Below, piece by piece: positions 1-6,399 of a stretch of DNA of 14,443 bases. The position numbers and the translations under genes were made by a program. Numbering within the stretch: the first letter of the stretch is position 1; the number at the start of each line of letters is the position of its first letter. Location: assembly GCA_900538765.1 (NCBI GenBank), contig UQAB01000034.1, positions 1 to 14,443 on the forward strand. Reading direction: 5' to 3'. This DNA comes from an uncultured Azospirillum sp. (lineage in GTDB: Bacteria; Pseudomonadota; Alphaproteobacteria; RF32; CAG-239). The notes below the pieces were generated by a model, which searched no databases, had not been told where the DNA came from, and saw nothing but the letters and a program-made list of their open reading frames with translations.

Positions 1-254
1 CATCACAAGGATACTATAGCATAAAAATTTCTACTGTTCAATCATTAATTTTAATAAGAAGAGAGAAAAATGACAAACAGGCACGGCCTGAGCGCACCTG
101 CGAAGTGAGCGATTGGTTAGCCGCTGATTGACAGAGCATAAAAAGGTGCGCTGCTTGGATTGTGCAGATGGGAGGATGTTGTGTGAGAGTTCTTTTGCTT
201 GGCTGGGTTTTTGTTTCTGTTGAGGGGGAGGAAATCTGGGGATTTAAAATCAGA
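1..254. other. Intergenic stretch without convincing gene
   Basis: Apart from the repeat at 78-175 I see nothing supported here. A 74-codon minus-strand frame (38-262) runs through it, but it overlaps the terminator at 255-281, has no recognisable domain and a low-complexity, Ser/Thr/Gln-rich composition, and I do not call it. Confidence 0.5.
78..175. repeat. Dispersed structured intergenic repeat, copy 1
   Basis: This stretch resembles 10512-10590. Both begin with the small inverted repeat CAGGC..GCCTG (78-90 here). Both contain a 29-base core (116-144 here) that matches 10531-10559 at 22 of 29 positions, and both continue with TTGTGC followed 4-5 bases later by GGGAG. This copy has about 19 extra bases between the opening palindrome and the core. 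It also has a perfect 9-bp inverted repeat, AGCGCACCT (91-99) against AGGTGCGCT (144-152), so it could fold as one long stem-loop. I see no coding potential. It could be a REP/MITE-like element or a decayed ncRNA gene. The similarity was found by eye only. Confidence 0.5.
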
Positions 255-281
255 AAAAGCACAGGTCTAAACTGTGCTTTT
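255..281 (-). terminator. Intrinsic terminator of the small membrane protein gene
   Basis: AAAAGCACAG (255-264) and CTGTGCTTTT (272-281) form a 10-bp stem with a 7-base loop, 9 bases beyond the stop of the minus-strand gene that ends at 290. Read on the minus strand the stem runs into TTTTT. The T-run on the plus side is also short, so it may work weakly in both directions. Confidence 0.7.
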
Positions 282-289
282 CAGAATGA

Positions 290-571
290 TTACTTATTGC
301 GGCAACCGGTACGAACTTTGTGTTTAGATTGATATTTGGCATCAGATAACTTCCGACCAAAGGAAAAGCTTGATGCCGACAAACTGCCGTTAGCTGCGTA
401 AGGATTGCCGCTACCACTGCCTTTGACACTCAGATCAAACGGCGGCGTGAAAAAACTTCTAACTTCTTTAGGGGCAATCAACCAATATAAAAGAAGGCAG
501 CAAACAATAACAAATAATGCAATCATTACAAACGAACCGGTACATAACCAGTAAAAACTAAAGTTATCCAT
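290..571 (-). CDS. Small single-pass membrane protein, unknown function
   Basis: I do not recognise this 93-residue protein. Residues about 5-33 form one long, strongly hydrophobic segment rich in Ile, Val, Leu, Cys and Tyr and ending in a Pro. This is followed by a polar, Gly/Ser-rich tail of about 60 residues with a basic C-terminus (Lys, Arg, His), so it is probably an inner-membrane anchor with the tail in the cytoplasm. It sits alone on the minus strand with a good terminator 9 bases after the stop. No clear Shine-Dalgarno precedes the ATG at 571; the upstream bases are almost pure A/T. The terminator and the compact hydrophobic segment argue for a real gene, but a chance frame is not excluded. 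Confidence 0.5.
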   Translation of the reverse strand: MDNFSFYWLCTGSFVMIALFVIVCCLLLYWLIAPKEVRSFFTPPFDLSVKGSGSGNPYAANGSLSASSFSFGRKLSDAKYQSKHKVRTGCRNK

Positions 572-663
572 AGCATAATAATTTAAAATTAAACAATAAT
601 ATTAACTGTTCCTTTAACTTAATTAATTTTATTACAAAAGTAAACCGGAAAATAATGATAAAT

Positions 664-692
664 AAAAAAGCGCCCGGCCGGGCGCTTTTTTT
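664..692. terminator. Bidirectional terminator after phoB
   Basis: A perfect palindrome AAAAAAGCGCCCGG / CCGGGCGCTTTTTT (664-691) overlaps the TAA stop of the response regulator gene (691-693). The GC-rich core with A/T tails on both sides is a textbook intrinsic terminator that works in either direction. It ends the rpe-phoB unit. Confidence 0.9.
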
Positions 693-1401
693 ATTCTTCT
701 CCTTCATCTCCGGCAACATGCGTATCAAGCGAATAACCTGTTGCACGGACGGTACGGATATAGTCGGGGCCAAACTCGTTAAGCGATTTGCGCAAACGGC
801 GGATATGCACATCTACCGTTCGGGATTCTACGTATATGTTATCCCCCCAGACATTTTTCAGCAAAAACTCCCGTGAAAAAACTTTGCCAGGCGTTTCCAT
901 CAACATACGCAGCAGGCGAAATTCTGTTGGTCCCAGATGAATAAAGTTTTCACCGCGAAAAACCTTTTTGGCGACCAAATCCATCCGTATATCTTCAAAA
1001 ACAAACTCTTTCTGTTCCATCGGCTCCGGCGCGCGGCGAAGCTGGGACTTTACCCTGGCTATCAGCTCAGGAACGGAAAAAGGCTTGGTTACATAATCAT
1101 CTGCTCCGGCAGTCAACCCTTTAATCTTGTCTTCCTCTTCCCCTTTGGCGGTCAGCATAATAATCGGAATATTTTTAATATCCGGCTTTGACCGTACCAG
1201 CTTGCAAATCTCAACACCTGACATTTCCGGCAGCATCCAATCCAAAATAATGACTGACGGCTGGTTCTTTTCAATCTCGGCAACGGCACGACTGCCCCGG
1301 CTTTCAGTATAGACGGTAAAGCCTTCCTTCTCAAGGTTGTACTTGAGCAAAACCGCCAAGGCTTCCTCATCTTCTACAATCATTATACTGTTATTAGGCA
1401 T
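691..1401 (-). CDS. phoB: OmpR/PhoB-family response regulator, probably PhoB
   Basis: A 236-residue two-domain regulator. The N-terminal receiver has the acidic pair E10/D11, phospho-acceptor D54 in IILDWMLP, T84 in IIMLTA and K106 in TKPF. The C-terminal winged-helix DNA-binding domain (from about 135) has LGPTEFRLL, the recognition-helix stretch RTVDVHIRRLRKSL and the RATGYSLD end. The IIMLTAKGEEEDKIKGL segment and the spacing are typical of PhoB, which activates phosphate-starvation genes when phosphorylated by PhoR. I chose the ATG at 1401 because GGAG lies 8 bases upstream; an in-frame ATG at 1437 has no ribosome binding site. It lies 59 bases behind rpe on the same strand and is closed by the terminator at 664-692. 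No phoR or pst gene is in the window, so another OmpR-type regulator is possible. Confidence 0.85.
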   Translation of the reverse strand: MPNNSIMIVEDEEALAVLLKYNLEKEGFTVYTESRGSRAVAEIEKNQPSVIILDWMLPEMSGVEICKLVRSKPDIKNIPIIMLTAKGEEEDKIKGLTAGADDYVTKPFSVPELIARVKSQLRRAPEPMEQKEFVFEDIRMDLVAKKVFRGENFIHLGPTEFRLLRMLMETPGKVFSREFLLKNVWGDNIYVESRTVDVHIRRLRKSLNEFGPDYIRTVRATGYSLDTHVAGDEGEE

Positions 1402-1460
1402 GGAAAATTCTCCGCAAAAAACATTTTTATGCGTCATATTATAGAAATTTGTGGTTAAAA

Positions 1461-2096
1461 TTACCTTAAAGCGTCAATATTCTTCCGGTAATCTTCGCCG
1501 GCAAAAACCGCGGTTCCGGCAACCAGAATATCGGCTCCGGCAGCCATGCATTCCGCCGCTGTCAGCGGATTTATTCCGCCGTCAACTTCAATTTGGATAT
1601 TTCTGCCTTTCACCATCTCCCGGCAAGCGGTTATTTTACGCAGCTGGGAAGGGATGAAACTTTGCCCGCCAAAACCTGGATTTACACACATAATCAAAAT
1701 CTGATCCAGTTTATCCAAGACGTAGGACAAAACTTCTTCCGATGTTGCCGGATTGAGGGAAACTCCGGCTTTGCAGCCCAAAGAACGGATTAAATCCAAA
1801 CTTCTGTCCAAATGGGGAGACGCTTCGGCGTGTATGGTGATGATATCGGCGCCGGCTTCTGCAAACCAGGGAATCATCTTATCCGGTTCAGTTACCATTA
1901 AATGCGTGTCAAACGGCAGACTGCTGCAAGAGCGAATCGCTTTAATCAACGGCGCACCAAAAGTCAGATTGGGCACAAAATGTCCATCCATGACATCCAA
2001 ATGTATCATGTCGGCGCCGGCGGCTTCCAGTTTTTTTATCTCCGCCTCAAGATTGGCATAATCCGCGGACAGTATGCTCGGAGCAATCAAAACCAT
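1461..2096 (-). CDS. rpe: Ribulose-phosphate 3-epimerase
   Basis: Interconverts D-ribulose 5-phosphate and D-xylulose 5-phosphate in the pentose phosphate pathway. The 211-residue TIM barrel shows the family signatures: SILSAD at 7-12, HLDVMDGHFVPN with metal ligands H32 and D34 at 32-43, H65 in DTHLMV, NPGFGGQ in the middle, and D172 in EVDGGIN. The length is normal for the family. The start at 2096 is chosen because AAGGGAG lies 6 bases upstream. A longer reading from 2123 would begin inside the -10 element of the candidate promoter at 2122-2150. Its downstream neighbour on the same strand is the PhoB-type regulator, with no terminator between them, so the two may be co-transcribed. Confidence 0.96.
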   Translation of the reverse strand: MVLIAPSILSADYANLEAEIKKLEAAGADMIHLDVMDGHFVPNLTFGAPLIKAIRSCSSLPFDTHLMVTEPDKMIPWFAEAGADIITIHAEASPHLDRSLDLIRSLGCKAGVSLNPATSEEVLSYVLDKLDQILIMCVNPGFGGQSFIPSQLRKITACREMVKGRNIQIEVDGGINPLTAAECMAAGADILVAGTAVFAGEDYRKNIDALR

Positions 2097-2121
2097 TTTC
2101 ATCTCCCTTGTTATTTTTTTC

Positions 2122-2150
2122 ATTATCTTATATTCCTTGTTAATTTACAA
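2122..2150 (-). promoter_or_regulatory. Candidate sigma-70 promoter for rpe
   Basis: On the minus strand TTGTAA (2150-2145), a 17-base spacer and GATAAT (2127-2122) match the -35/-10 consensus at 4/6 and 5/6. The transcript would start about 15-20 bases before the chosen rpe start. Confidence 0.5.
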
Positions 2151-2157
2151 TTAAATT

Positions 2158-2191
2158 TTTATTTCCGACGGGGTTGTTTCCCTGAAATAAA
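2158..2191 (+). promoter_or_regulatory. Hairpin in the ferritin upstream region
   Basis: TTTATTTC (2158-2165) and GAAATAAA (2184-2191) form a perfect 8-bp inverted repeat with GGG/CCC pairing possible inside the loop. It lies 46 bases before the ferritin-like start, between divergent genes. It could be a protein-binding palindrome or a 5'-UTR hairpin. There is no match I can name to a Fur box. Confidence 0.35.
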
Positions 2192-2237
2192 GGATTATTT
2201 TCACAAGTAGTAAATGACTTACAAAAGGAGAAAAAAT

Positions 2238-2735
2238 ATGTCTGAAATGGCAGTAAAAATCAGCAAAGTTGATAATAAAAAACTGGTAGACCTGTTGAAC
2301 GTGGCTTTTGCCGAAGAATGGCTGGCCTATTACCAGTATTGGATTGGCGCACAGGTTGCCAAAGGTTTGCTCAGAACAGCCGTTGCCGCAGAATTTATGG
2401 AACATGCCAATGAAGAACTTGACCATGCGACCAAGCTGGCAAAACGTATCGTTGAATTAGACGGCACACCACTGATTGATCCCGATATGTGGAAGAAGAC
2501 GGCAAAATGCAAATATGAAGCGCCGAAAGATCCGTGCGTACACAAACTTCTGGAGCAGAATTTGGATGCTGAGCGTTGTGCTATTGCCCGTTATCAGCAG
2601 ATTTGCGAAATGACAGAAGGAAAAGATTATGTTACTTTCCATATGTCTCGCGAAATTTTGGAAGAAGAAGTTGAGCACGAGCAGGAAATTGAGGACTATA
2701 TTACCGACATAGAAGCGGCCTGCAATAAAAAGTAA
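2238..2735 (+). CDS. Ferritin-like di-iron protein, DPSL/thioferritin type
   Basis: A 165-residue four-helix ferritin-like protein. The di-iron ligands can be read in order: E27 in the first helix, E60 and H63 (EELDH), E112 (LDAERC) and E144/H147 (EEVEH). This is the bacterioferritin-type pattern E..ExxH..E..ExxH. I see no methionine clearly placed as a haem ligand. Two cysteines, C114 and C123 in AERCAIARYQQIC, sit beside the iron site. As I recall, such a pair marks the Dps-like 'thioferritin' (DPSL) family, which uses peroxide to oxidise iron; two more cysteines are at 91 and 100. The start at 2238 follows AAAGGAG by 7 bases, better than an in-frame ATG at 2214. It is monocistronic, with a strong terminator at 2764-2803. 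Likely role: iron storage and peroxide protection in the cytoplasm. Confidence 0.85.
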   Translation: MSEMAVKISKVDNKKLVDLLNVAFAEEWLAYYQYWIGAQVAKGLLRTAVAAEFMEHANEELDHATKLAKRIVELDGTPLIDPDMWKKTAKCKYEAPKDPCVHKLLEQNLDAERCAIARYQQICEMTEGKDYVTFHMSREILEEEVEHEQEIEDYITDIEAACNKK

Positions 2736-2763
2736 TTTTATTTTTCATAAAATACAAGTATTT

Positions 2764-2803
2764 AGAAGAATCTTTAATTTTATTTTAAAGATTCTTCTTT
2801 TTT
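2764..2803 (+). terminator. Terminator of the ferritin-like gene
   Basis: AGAAGAATCTTTAA (2764-2777) and TTAAAGATTCTTCT (2785-2798) form a 14-bp perfect stem with a 7-base loop, followed by a T-run to 2803. Confidence 0.9.
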
Positions 2804-2816
2804 GTCAAAATAATTG

Positions 2817-2844
2817 TTGACAAAATTTATAAAAAGTGTAAATT
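2817..2844 (+). promoter_or_regulatory. Sigma-70-type promoter of a non-coding unit
   Basis: A perfect -35 TTGACA (2817-2822), a 16-base spacer and TAAATT (2839-2844; 4/6 to TATAAT). It lies just after the ferritin terminator and points into a region with no gene before the next terminator at 2997-3033. Confidence 0.6.
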
Positions 2845-2850
2845 TAGGAC

Positions 2851-3033
2851 AAATTTGTTAAAAAGCAAATTACATGAACTCTCGAAAAAGCGGAAACACA
2901 GACTCTTAATTAATAATCTATAGCTCCAAATAAAAGGTCTACCGCTTTTGAGAAAGGGCTTATTGGAACTTAAACTCGCCAATAAGCTTTTATATACCGG
3001 GGCTTGTACCCCTAATTATCAGCCCCGGTTTTT
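2851..3033 (+). ncRNA. Candidate small RNA with three stem-loops
   Basis: The 355 bases between the ferritin gene and cheR hold a complete-looking transcription unit without a substantial reading frame: promoter 2817-2844, predicted start near 2851, terminator 2997-3033. Inside, CTC(GA)AAAAGCGG (2881-2893) pairs with CCGCTTTTGAG (2942-2952), 11 bp with a 2-base bulge, and an AGAC/GTCT helix is nested in it. GCTTATTGG (2958-2966) pairs with CCAATAAGC (2979-2987), and the terminator is the third hairpin. The only frame starting with ATG is 11 codons (2874-2909) with no ribosome binding site. The next gene is convergent, so this is not a leader. I do not recognise 6S, SRP, tmRNA or RNase P signatures. 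Confidence 0.55.
2997..3033 (+). terminator. Terminator of the candidate small RNA
   Basis: CCGGGGCT (2997-3004) and AGCCCCGG (3021-3028) form a GC-rich 8-bp stem followed directly by TTTTT. No plus-strand protein gene lies between this and the preceding promoter. Confidence 0.88.
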
Positions 3034-3059
3034 CTCCCCTTGCAAATAACTAATAAAAA

Positions 3060-3092
3060 ACTCCTTAAAGAAATCTTTAAGGAGTTTTTTTT
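3060..3092. terminator. Bidirectional terminator at the end of the chpT-cheR operon
   Basis: ACTCCTTAAAG (3060-3070) and CTTTAAGGAGT (3075-3085) form an 11-bp stem with a 4-base loop, flanked by A-rich sequence on the left and a T-run on the right. It overlaps the cheR stop (3091-3093). On the minus strand it ends the four-gene operon; on the plus strand it backs up the small RNA terminator. Confidence 0.9.
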
Positions 3093-4050
3093 ATTTTTCG
3101 TCATAACCTTTGGAATCAACTTTACGCAGGATTCCCGATGCCAACGGCCGCAGATTGTCCGGGCGGACAAAACTCGGCATATCACTGTTCGGCGATGCCT
3201 GTTTTTTTATCTCATCCGCGCTCAGACGGTGGGTTTCGACGCCAATACGCGCCTGATACAGACATCTCATTCCGTTGACAGGTTCATAATACTCGTCAAG
3301 CCCGACAACTTTTTCACCAACGCCCAAATACAAAAAGCCTCCGGAAATCTGATTGTGATAAATGTGATTTATCATCAGGCGTTGTGCTTCTTCAGAAAAG
3401 AATCGCAAAACGTTGCGGCAGAAAATAATGTCAAAGGCCTCAGAAAAGGCCATTTCATCCAACATATTATAACGGCGGAATTCAATCATGTTCATAAATT
3501 CGCGCTTTATCTGCCATTGATTGCCTTCCGGCTGAAAATTATCAATAATCATACGGGCATTTAACCCCATTTGCACTTCAAATGACGAATAAAGGCCTTT
3601 TTGCGCCTTGGCAATCGAAGCTGTTGAAATATCGGTTCCGATGATTTTGATATCCCAATCGCCGACAGCTTTCAGTTTGTTTTTAATCGCAATGGCTATG
3701 GAGTAGGTTTCCTGCCCGGAAGAGCAGCCCAAGCTCCAGATGCGTAACTTCTTACTGCCGCGGTTGGCTTCCCTGATATGCGGCAGGATATGATTTTCAA
3801 AATTCATAAAAACGTTATAATCGCGGTAAAAACACGTGTCGGAAAGGGTCAGAGCCTCAATGACTTTCCAGAGCAGCGGTTTTTGCCCCATACGCAGCTC
3901 GGCAATCAAATCTTCGACTGTCGGGTAGCCTTTTTCCCGGACAAAGTTATATATTTTACGGTCTATGATAAAATATTTGTCTTCGCTTAAACTCCAGCCG
4001 GCATATTTTTTCAATAACCCCAATATATATTCAAAATCGTCTTTTTTCAT
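3091..4050 (-). CDS. cheR: Chemotaxis protein methyltransferase CheR
   Basis: A 319-residue CheR that transfers methyl groups from S-adenosylmethionine to glutamates on chemoreceptors. The N-terminal helical domain (about 1-75) ends in the modified family motif LSDTCFYRD, corresponding to the usual T-x-F-F-R. The C-terminal methyltransferase fold has the AdoMet-binding WSLGCSSGQETYS, the acidic IIGTDIS strand end, and IIFCRNVLRFF. About 60 residues beyond the usual end form a charged, probably flexible tail. It is the last gene of the operon, 9 bases behind the CheY-like gene, and no receptor, cheA or cheB is in the window. A lone cheR beside chpT suggests adaptation tied to the CckA-ChpT-CtrA network, which is inference. 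Confidence 0.93.
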   Translation of the reverse strand: MKKDDFEYILGLLKKYAGWSLSEDKYFIIDRKIYNFVREKGYPTVEDLIAELRMGQKPLLWKVIEALTLSDTCFYRDYNVFMNFENHILPHIREANRGSKKLRIWSLGCSSGQETYSIAIAIKNKLKAVGDWDIKIIGTDISTASIAKAQKGLYSSFEVQMGLNARMIIDNFQPEGNQWQIKREFMNMIEFRRYNMLDEMAFSEAFDIIFCRNVLRFFSEEAQRLMINHIYHNQISGGFLYLGVGEKVVGLDEYYEPVNGMRCLYQARIGVETHRLSADEIKKQASPNSDMPSFVRPDNLRPLASGILRKVDSKGYDEK

Positions 4051-4059
4051 GGAGACACC

Positions 4060-4425
4060 CTACACTAAATTCAAGATTTCCAGCTTGCTTAAAATAATTT
4101 CCTCGTCGAACGGTTTCATTATATAATCATCCGCCCCACCGTCAAGAGCTTCTCTAATCCGCATCGGATCGGTTACCGATGAGCAAAAAATTATTTTTGG
4201 CTGTTTAATCCGCTGCATTTCCCTGATTTTATACATTGCATCAAGCCCTTCGAGAATCGGAAGTTTGGTATCCATTATAATCAAATCCGGTTCTTCTGTT
4301 TCACAAAGCTCGACAACTTCTTCACCGTCTTCCGCTTCAATGATGTCATATTTAAGATTGCTCATAATCTTTGACAAGATCATGCGGATAACTTTAGAAT
4401 CGTCTGCAATTAAACATTTTGCCAT
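4060..4425 (-). CDS. Single-domain response regulator, CheYII-like
   Basis: A stand-alone receiver of 121 residues with no output domain. The acidic pair D8/D9, phospho-acceptor D52 (LIIMDTKLP), S83 in IIFCSS and K104 in YIMKPFDEE are all in place, so it should accept phosphate. The wording around IIFCSSVTD and ADDYIMKPFD resembles the alphaproteobacterial CheYII group more than flagellar-motor CheY or CpdR. AAGGAGG lies 5 bases before the ATG. It is sandwiched between chpT (11 bases upstream) and cheR (9 bases downstream), so ChpT is a natural phosphodonor candidate; CheA is the alternative. Confidence 0.88.
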   Translation of the reverse strand: MAKCLIADDSKVIRMILSKIMSNLKYDIIEAEDGEEVVELCETEEPDLIIMDTKLPILEGLDAMYKIREMQRIKQPKIIFCSSVTDPMRIREALDGGADDYIMKPFDEEIILSKLEILNLV

Positions 4426-4436
4426 TATGCCCTCCT

Positions 4437-5054
4437 TTATCCGATGACCATTTCAAGACCGTTATATTCTGACAGCTTAAACGGGCGGGCTTCTTTTTCC
4501 GCCAGATACTGCAGATAAATCATGGCGGCAAACTGCGCCTTATTTCCCGGCAGGATACCGTTGTGAATGTCTTTGACCGCACTGATTTTATCTATGGAAA
4601 GCGGTGCTGCCGACGAAACTGCCATCACCATTTTTTCAGCGTCGTCTTCCGCTTCAATCAAGCCGCCTTTAACAACAACATCCGCCATAACCATTACCGC
4701 CAGCATCAGCAAGCGTCCGTATTTTTCGGCATTGGAAAGTTTGAGCTGCAGGCTTATCGGATAATTTTTTTGATTGCCGATGGTTTGAACGTATTCTTCA
4801 CAGGTTTTGACAATCATTTCGGCATTTTCCAGATTGGAACTGTCCAAACCAAAGGCCATGCGAAAAAATTTCATACGGGCGGAAAGGACATGGGAACTGA
4901 CATTCAAAATTGATTTGATATCATCCAGAAAATCCATATCTCCGTCTTCCAGCAGTTCTACGGCATTGGAAACGGCCCCGATATTTCCAATCAGGTCATG
5001 ACTGATACGGGTGCAAATTATTTCCGAAAGAGCTGATGATGAAATTTCTGACAT
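4437..5054 (-). CDS. chpT: Histidine phosphotransferase ChpT
   Basis: A 205-residue histidine phosphotransferase of the kind that relays phosphate from the hybrid kinase CckA to CtrA and CpdR in alphaproteobacteria. The N-terminal dimerisation helix carries ICTRISHDLIGNIGAVSNAVELLED with the phospho-accepting H19. The second half (about 85-205) fits the degenerate Bergerat-like C-terminal domain of ChpT, which does not bind ATP. AGGA lies 9 bases before the ATG. It follows the unknown secreted protein gene by 10 bases and precedes the CheYII-like gene. The H-box and the length are the main evidence; overall sequence is diverged from Caulobacter ChpT. Confidence 0.85.
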   Translation of the reverse strand: MSEISSSALSEIICTRISHDLIGNIGAVSNAVELLEDGDMDFLDDIKSILNVSSHVLSARMKFFRMAFGLDSSNLENAEMIVKTCEEYVQTIGNQKNYPISLQLKLSNAEKYGRLLMLAVMVMADVVVKGGLIEAEDDAEKMVMAVSSAAPLSIDKISAVKDIHNGILPGNKAQFAAMIYLQYLAEKEARPFKLSEYNGLEMVIG

Positions 5055-5064
5055 ATCTTTTTTC

Positions 5065-6258
5065 CTAAAAACTATATATATCCGTGTTCATATAGCGCTG
5101 ATCTTCCCGGGACATCCGCGTATAATCAAGCTCACGGAGCATCGGGTCTTCAAGCAGCAAATAACCGGTTGCAGCCCGCATATACGGTTTGTTGCTGCCC
5201 AACCCCCAGGTAACTTCATCCCTATTGTCCGGTGCGCCGTATTTCTGGTTTACCTTTTTCCAGAAATCATAAATTTTGATATTGCGCAGGTACATGGCTT
5301 TCGGGCTGTTTCCGGTAATTGTCGGCGACATACTCTTATATATAACACGATAAACTTTATTATTCGTAAAATTACTGGTAAAATTTACCATTATTTCTTC
5401 TTTAGTCGAAAATTTAGAATATTTGGTTAATGAAACATATTGATGTTTGTCTTGTTTTGCCGCCTCAACAACGCAGCTTTCCAGACGCTCATAACCGACA
5501 ACACCATGATTGCGACAGGTTTCCTCATTGCGCCAGCGGATAAAATTCGGAATATCAAATTTTTGATATACTTTTTGGAAACCGCGCTTTTTCATAACTT
5601 CGTCAACCTGCTGCCCGGACATACGCAGCATAACGCCGGAGATGTCAAAAACGGAAGCATTGGAACGCCCCCGCCCGCGCTTGGAACTATCCAACAGCCC
5701 TTCCAAAGCGGCATCGCCGTTTGCGGAAGAACCGATAGCGCTCAACGGCGCTTTCAATTTATTAATCCAAGTACTTTCCGAGGAATTTTTCGCTTCTGCG
5801 GGTTTGCTGCTTTCAGTTTCTTCTTTTTTCTCCTTAATGGTTTCCGTCAGGCTTTTTCCGGGCGTTCCAAGTTTGTCAGGATTATCCAAAGGCCGAGCCG
5901 GCGCTGTTTCCGTTTCTTTTACAACAGACTGCGACGGCAGAGAATCTTCAGCGTTTTTCTGCAACAGAGGAATATTATCGGCAGGCGCCGGAGGCGGCAC
6001 GGCCGTTTCGTTTTTTGTGACGGTTTCATCCGGCACATCTTCCATGTCCTCCAACATGATATCATCAAAATTTAAATCAGCATCATCTACAAATTTCGGC
6101 GATGCCATAATTCTTTTTCCGGAAACGCTTCCCTGATACGACGGCAAAGCAACGGCAGAATCATTCGGGGCATAAAGGACTTCGGCCGCGACAGCCGGAA
6201 AAACGGCCGCGCAGCAGGCCCACAGCACTACACCTCTCATTGCATTACATAATTTCAT
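5065..6258 (-). CDS. Secreted protein of unknown function, first gene of the chpT operon
   Basis: I do not recognise this protein, about 397 residues from the ATG at 6258 (a TTG at 6270 is the other in-frame start). It opens with a Sec signal peptide, a hydrophobic stretch ending in PAVAA before EVLYAP. Next come an acidic segment rich in Asp/Glu, then a Pro/Ala/Glu/Ser/Lys-rich linker that should be disordered. Residues about 205-397 look globular, with many Tyr, Phe, Arg and Lys, an ISGVMLRMSG start, two cysteines (EETCRNHG and LESCVVE) and a YMNTDIYSF end. It is probably periplasmic or cell-surface. The 10-base gap to chpT implies one mRNA and possibly a shared programme with CckA-ChpT signalling. 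A weak promoter is seen at 6290-6317. Confidence 0.85.
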   Translation of the reverse strand: MKLCNAMRGVVLWACCAAVFPAVAAEVLYAPNDSAVALPSYQGSVSGKRIMASPKFVDDADLNFDDIMLEDMEDVPDETVTKNETAVPPPAPADNIPLLQKNAEDSLPSQSVVKETETAPARPLDNPDKLGTPGKSLTETIKEKKEETESSKPAEAKNSSESTWINKLKAPLSAIGSSANGDAALEGLLDSSKRGRGRSNASVFDISGVMLRMSGQQVDEVMKKRGFQKVYQKFDIPNFIRWRNEETCRNHGVVGYERLESCVVEAAKQDKHQYVSLTKYSKFSTKEEIMVNFTSNFTNNKVYRVIYKSMSPTITGNSPKAMYLRNIKIYDFWKKVNQKYGAPDNRDEVTWGLGSNKPYMRAATGYLLLEDPMLRELDYTRMSREDQRYMNTDIYSF

Positions 6259-6289
6259 TGCTTCACTCAATCAGTACTAATCAAGTGTT

Positions 6290-6317
6290 ATTATATCTCT
6301 TTTTGGCAATTAGTGAA
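6290..6317 (-). promoter_or_regulatory. Candidate promoter of the chpT operon
   Basis: On the minus strand a perfect -10 TATAAT (6295-6290) is preceded by a weaker -35-like TTCACT at 16-base spacing (6317-6312; 4/6). The transcript would start near 6283, about 25 bases before the first gene. Confidence 0.5.
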
Positions 6318-6349
6318 CAGCTTCTGACAAGTTATCAATATTTTTTATA

Positions 6350-6377
6350 TTGAACCATAAAGAAAAGCGGCTATAAT
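6350..6377 (+). promoter_or_regulatory. Candidate promoter of the trmFO-hpnCDE operon
   Basis: TTGAAC (6350-6355), a 16-base spacer and a perfect TATAAT (6372-6377). An overlapping alternative is CTGACA (6324-6329), 16 bases, TATATT (6346-6351). Starting from the first, the leader is only about 16 bases, which leaves GAGGA (6390-6394) as the ribosome binding site and rules out the in-frame ATG at 6376. Confidence 0.55.
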
Positions 6378-6399
6378 GCTGACAAATTTGAGGATTAGT

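Noticed and set aside
38..262. 74-codon minus-strand frame at the left edge
   Set aside because: It overlaps the terminator at 255-281 and the structured repeat, has no recognisable domain and no ribosome binding site.
1376..1437. Longer N-terminus of the PhoB-type regulator from the ATG at 1437
   Set aside because: No ribosome binding site there, while GGAG sits 8 bases before the ATG at 1401; the extra residues are not family-like.
5440..6136. Long plus-strand frames of 211 and 164 codons opposite the secreted-protein gene
   Set aside because: Antisense shadows of the coding sequence with no start signals and low-complexity Phe/Arg- or Ser-rich translations.
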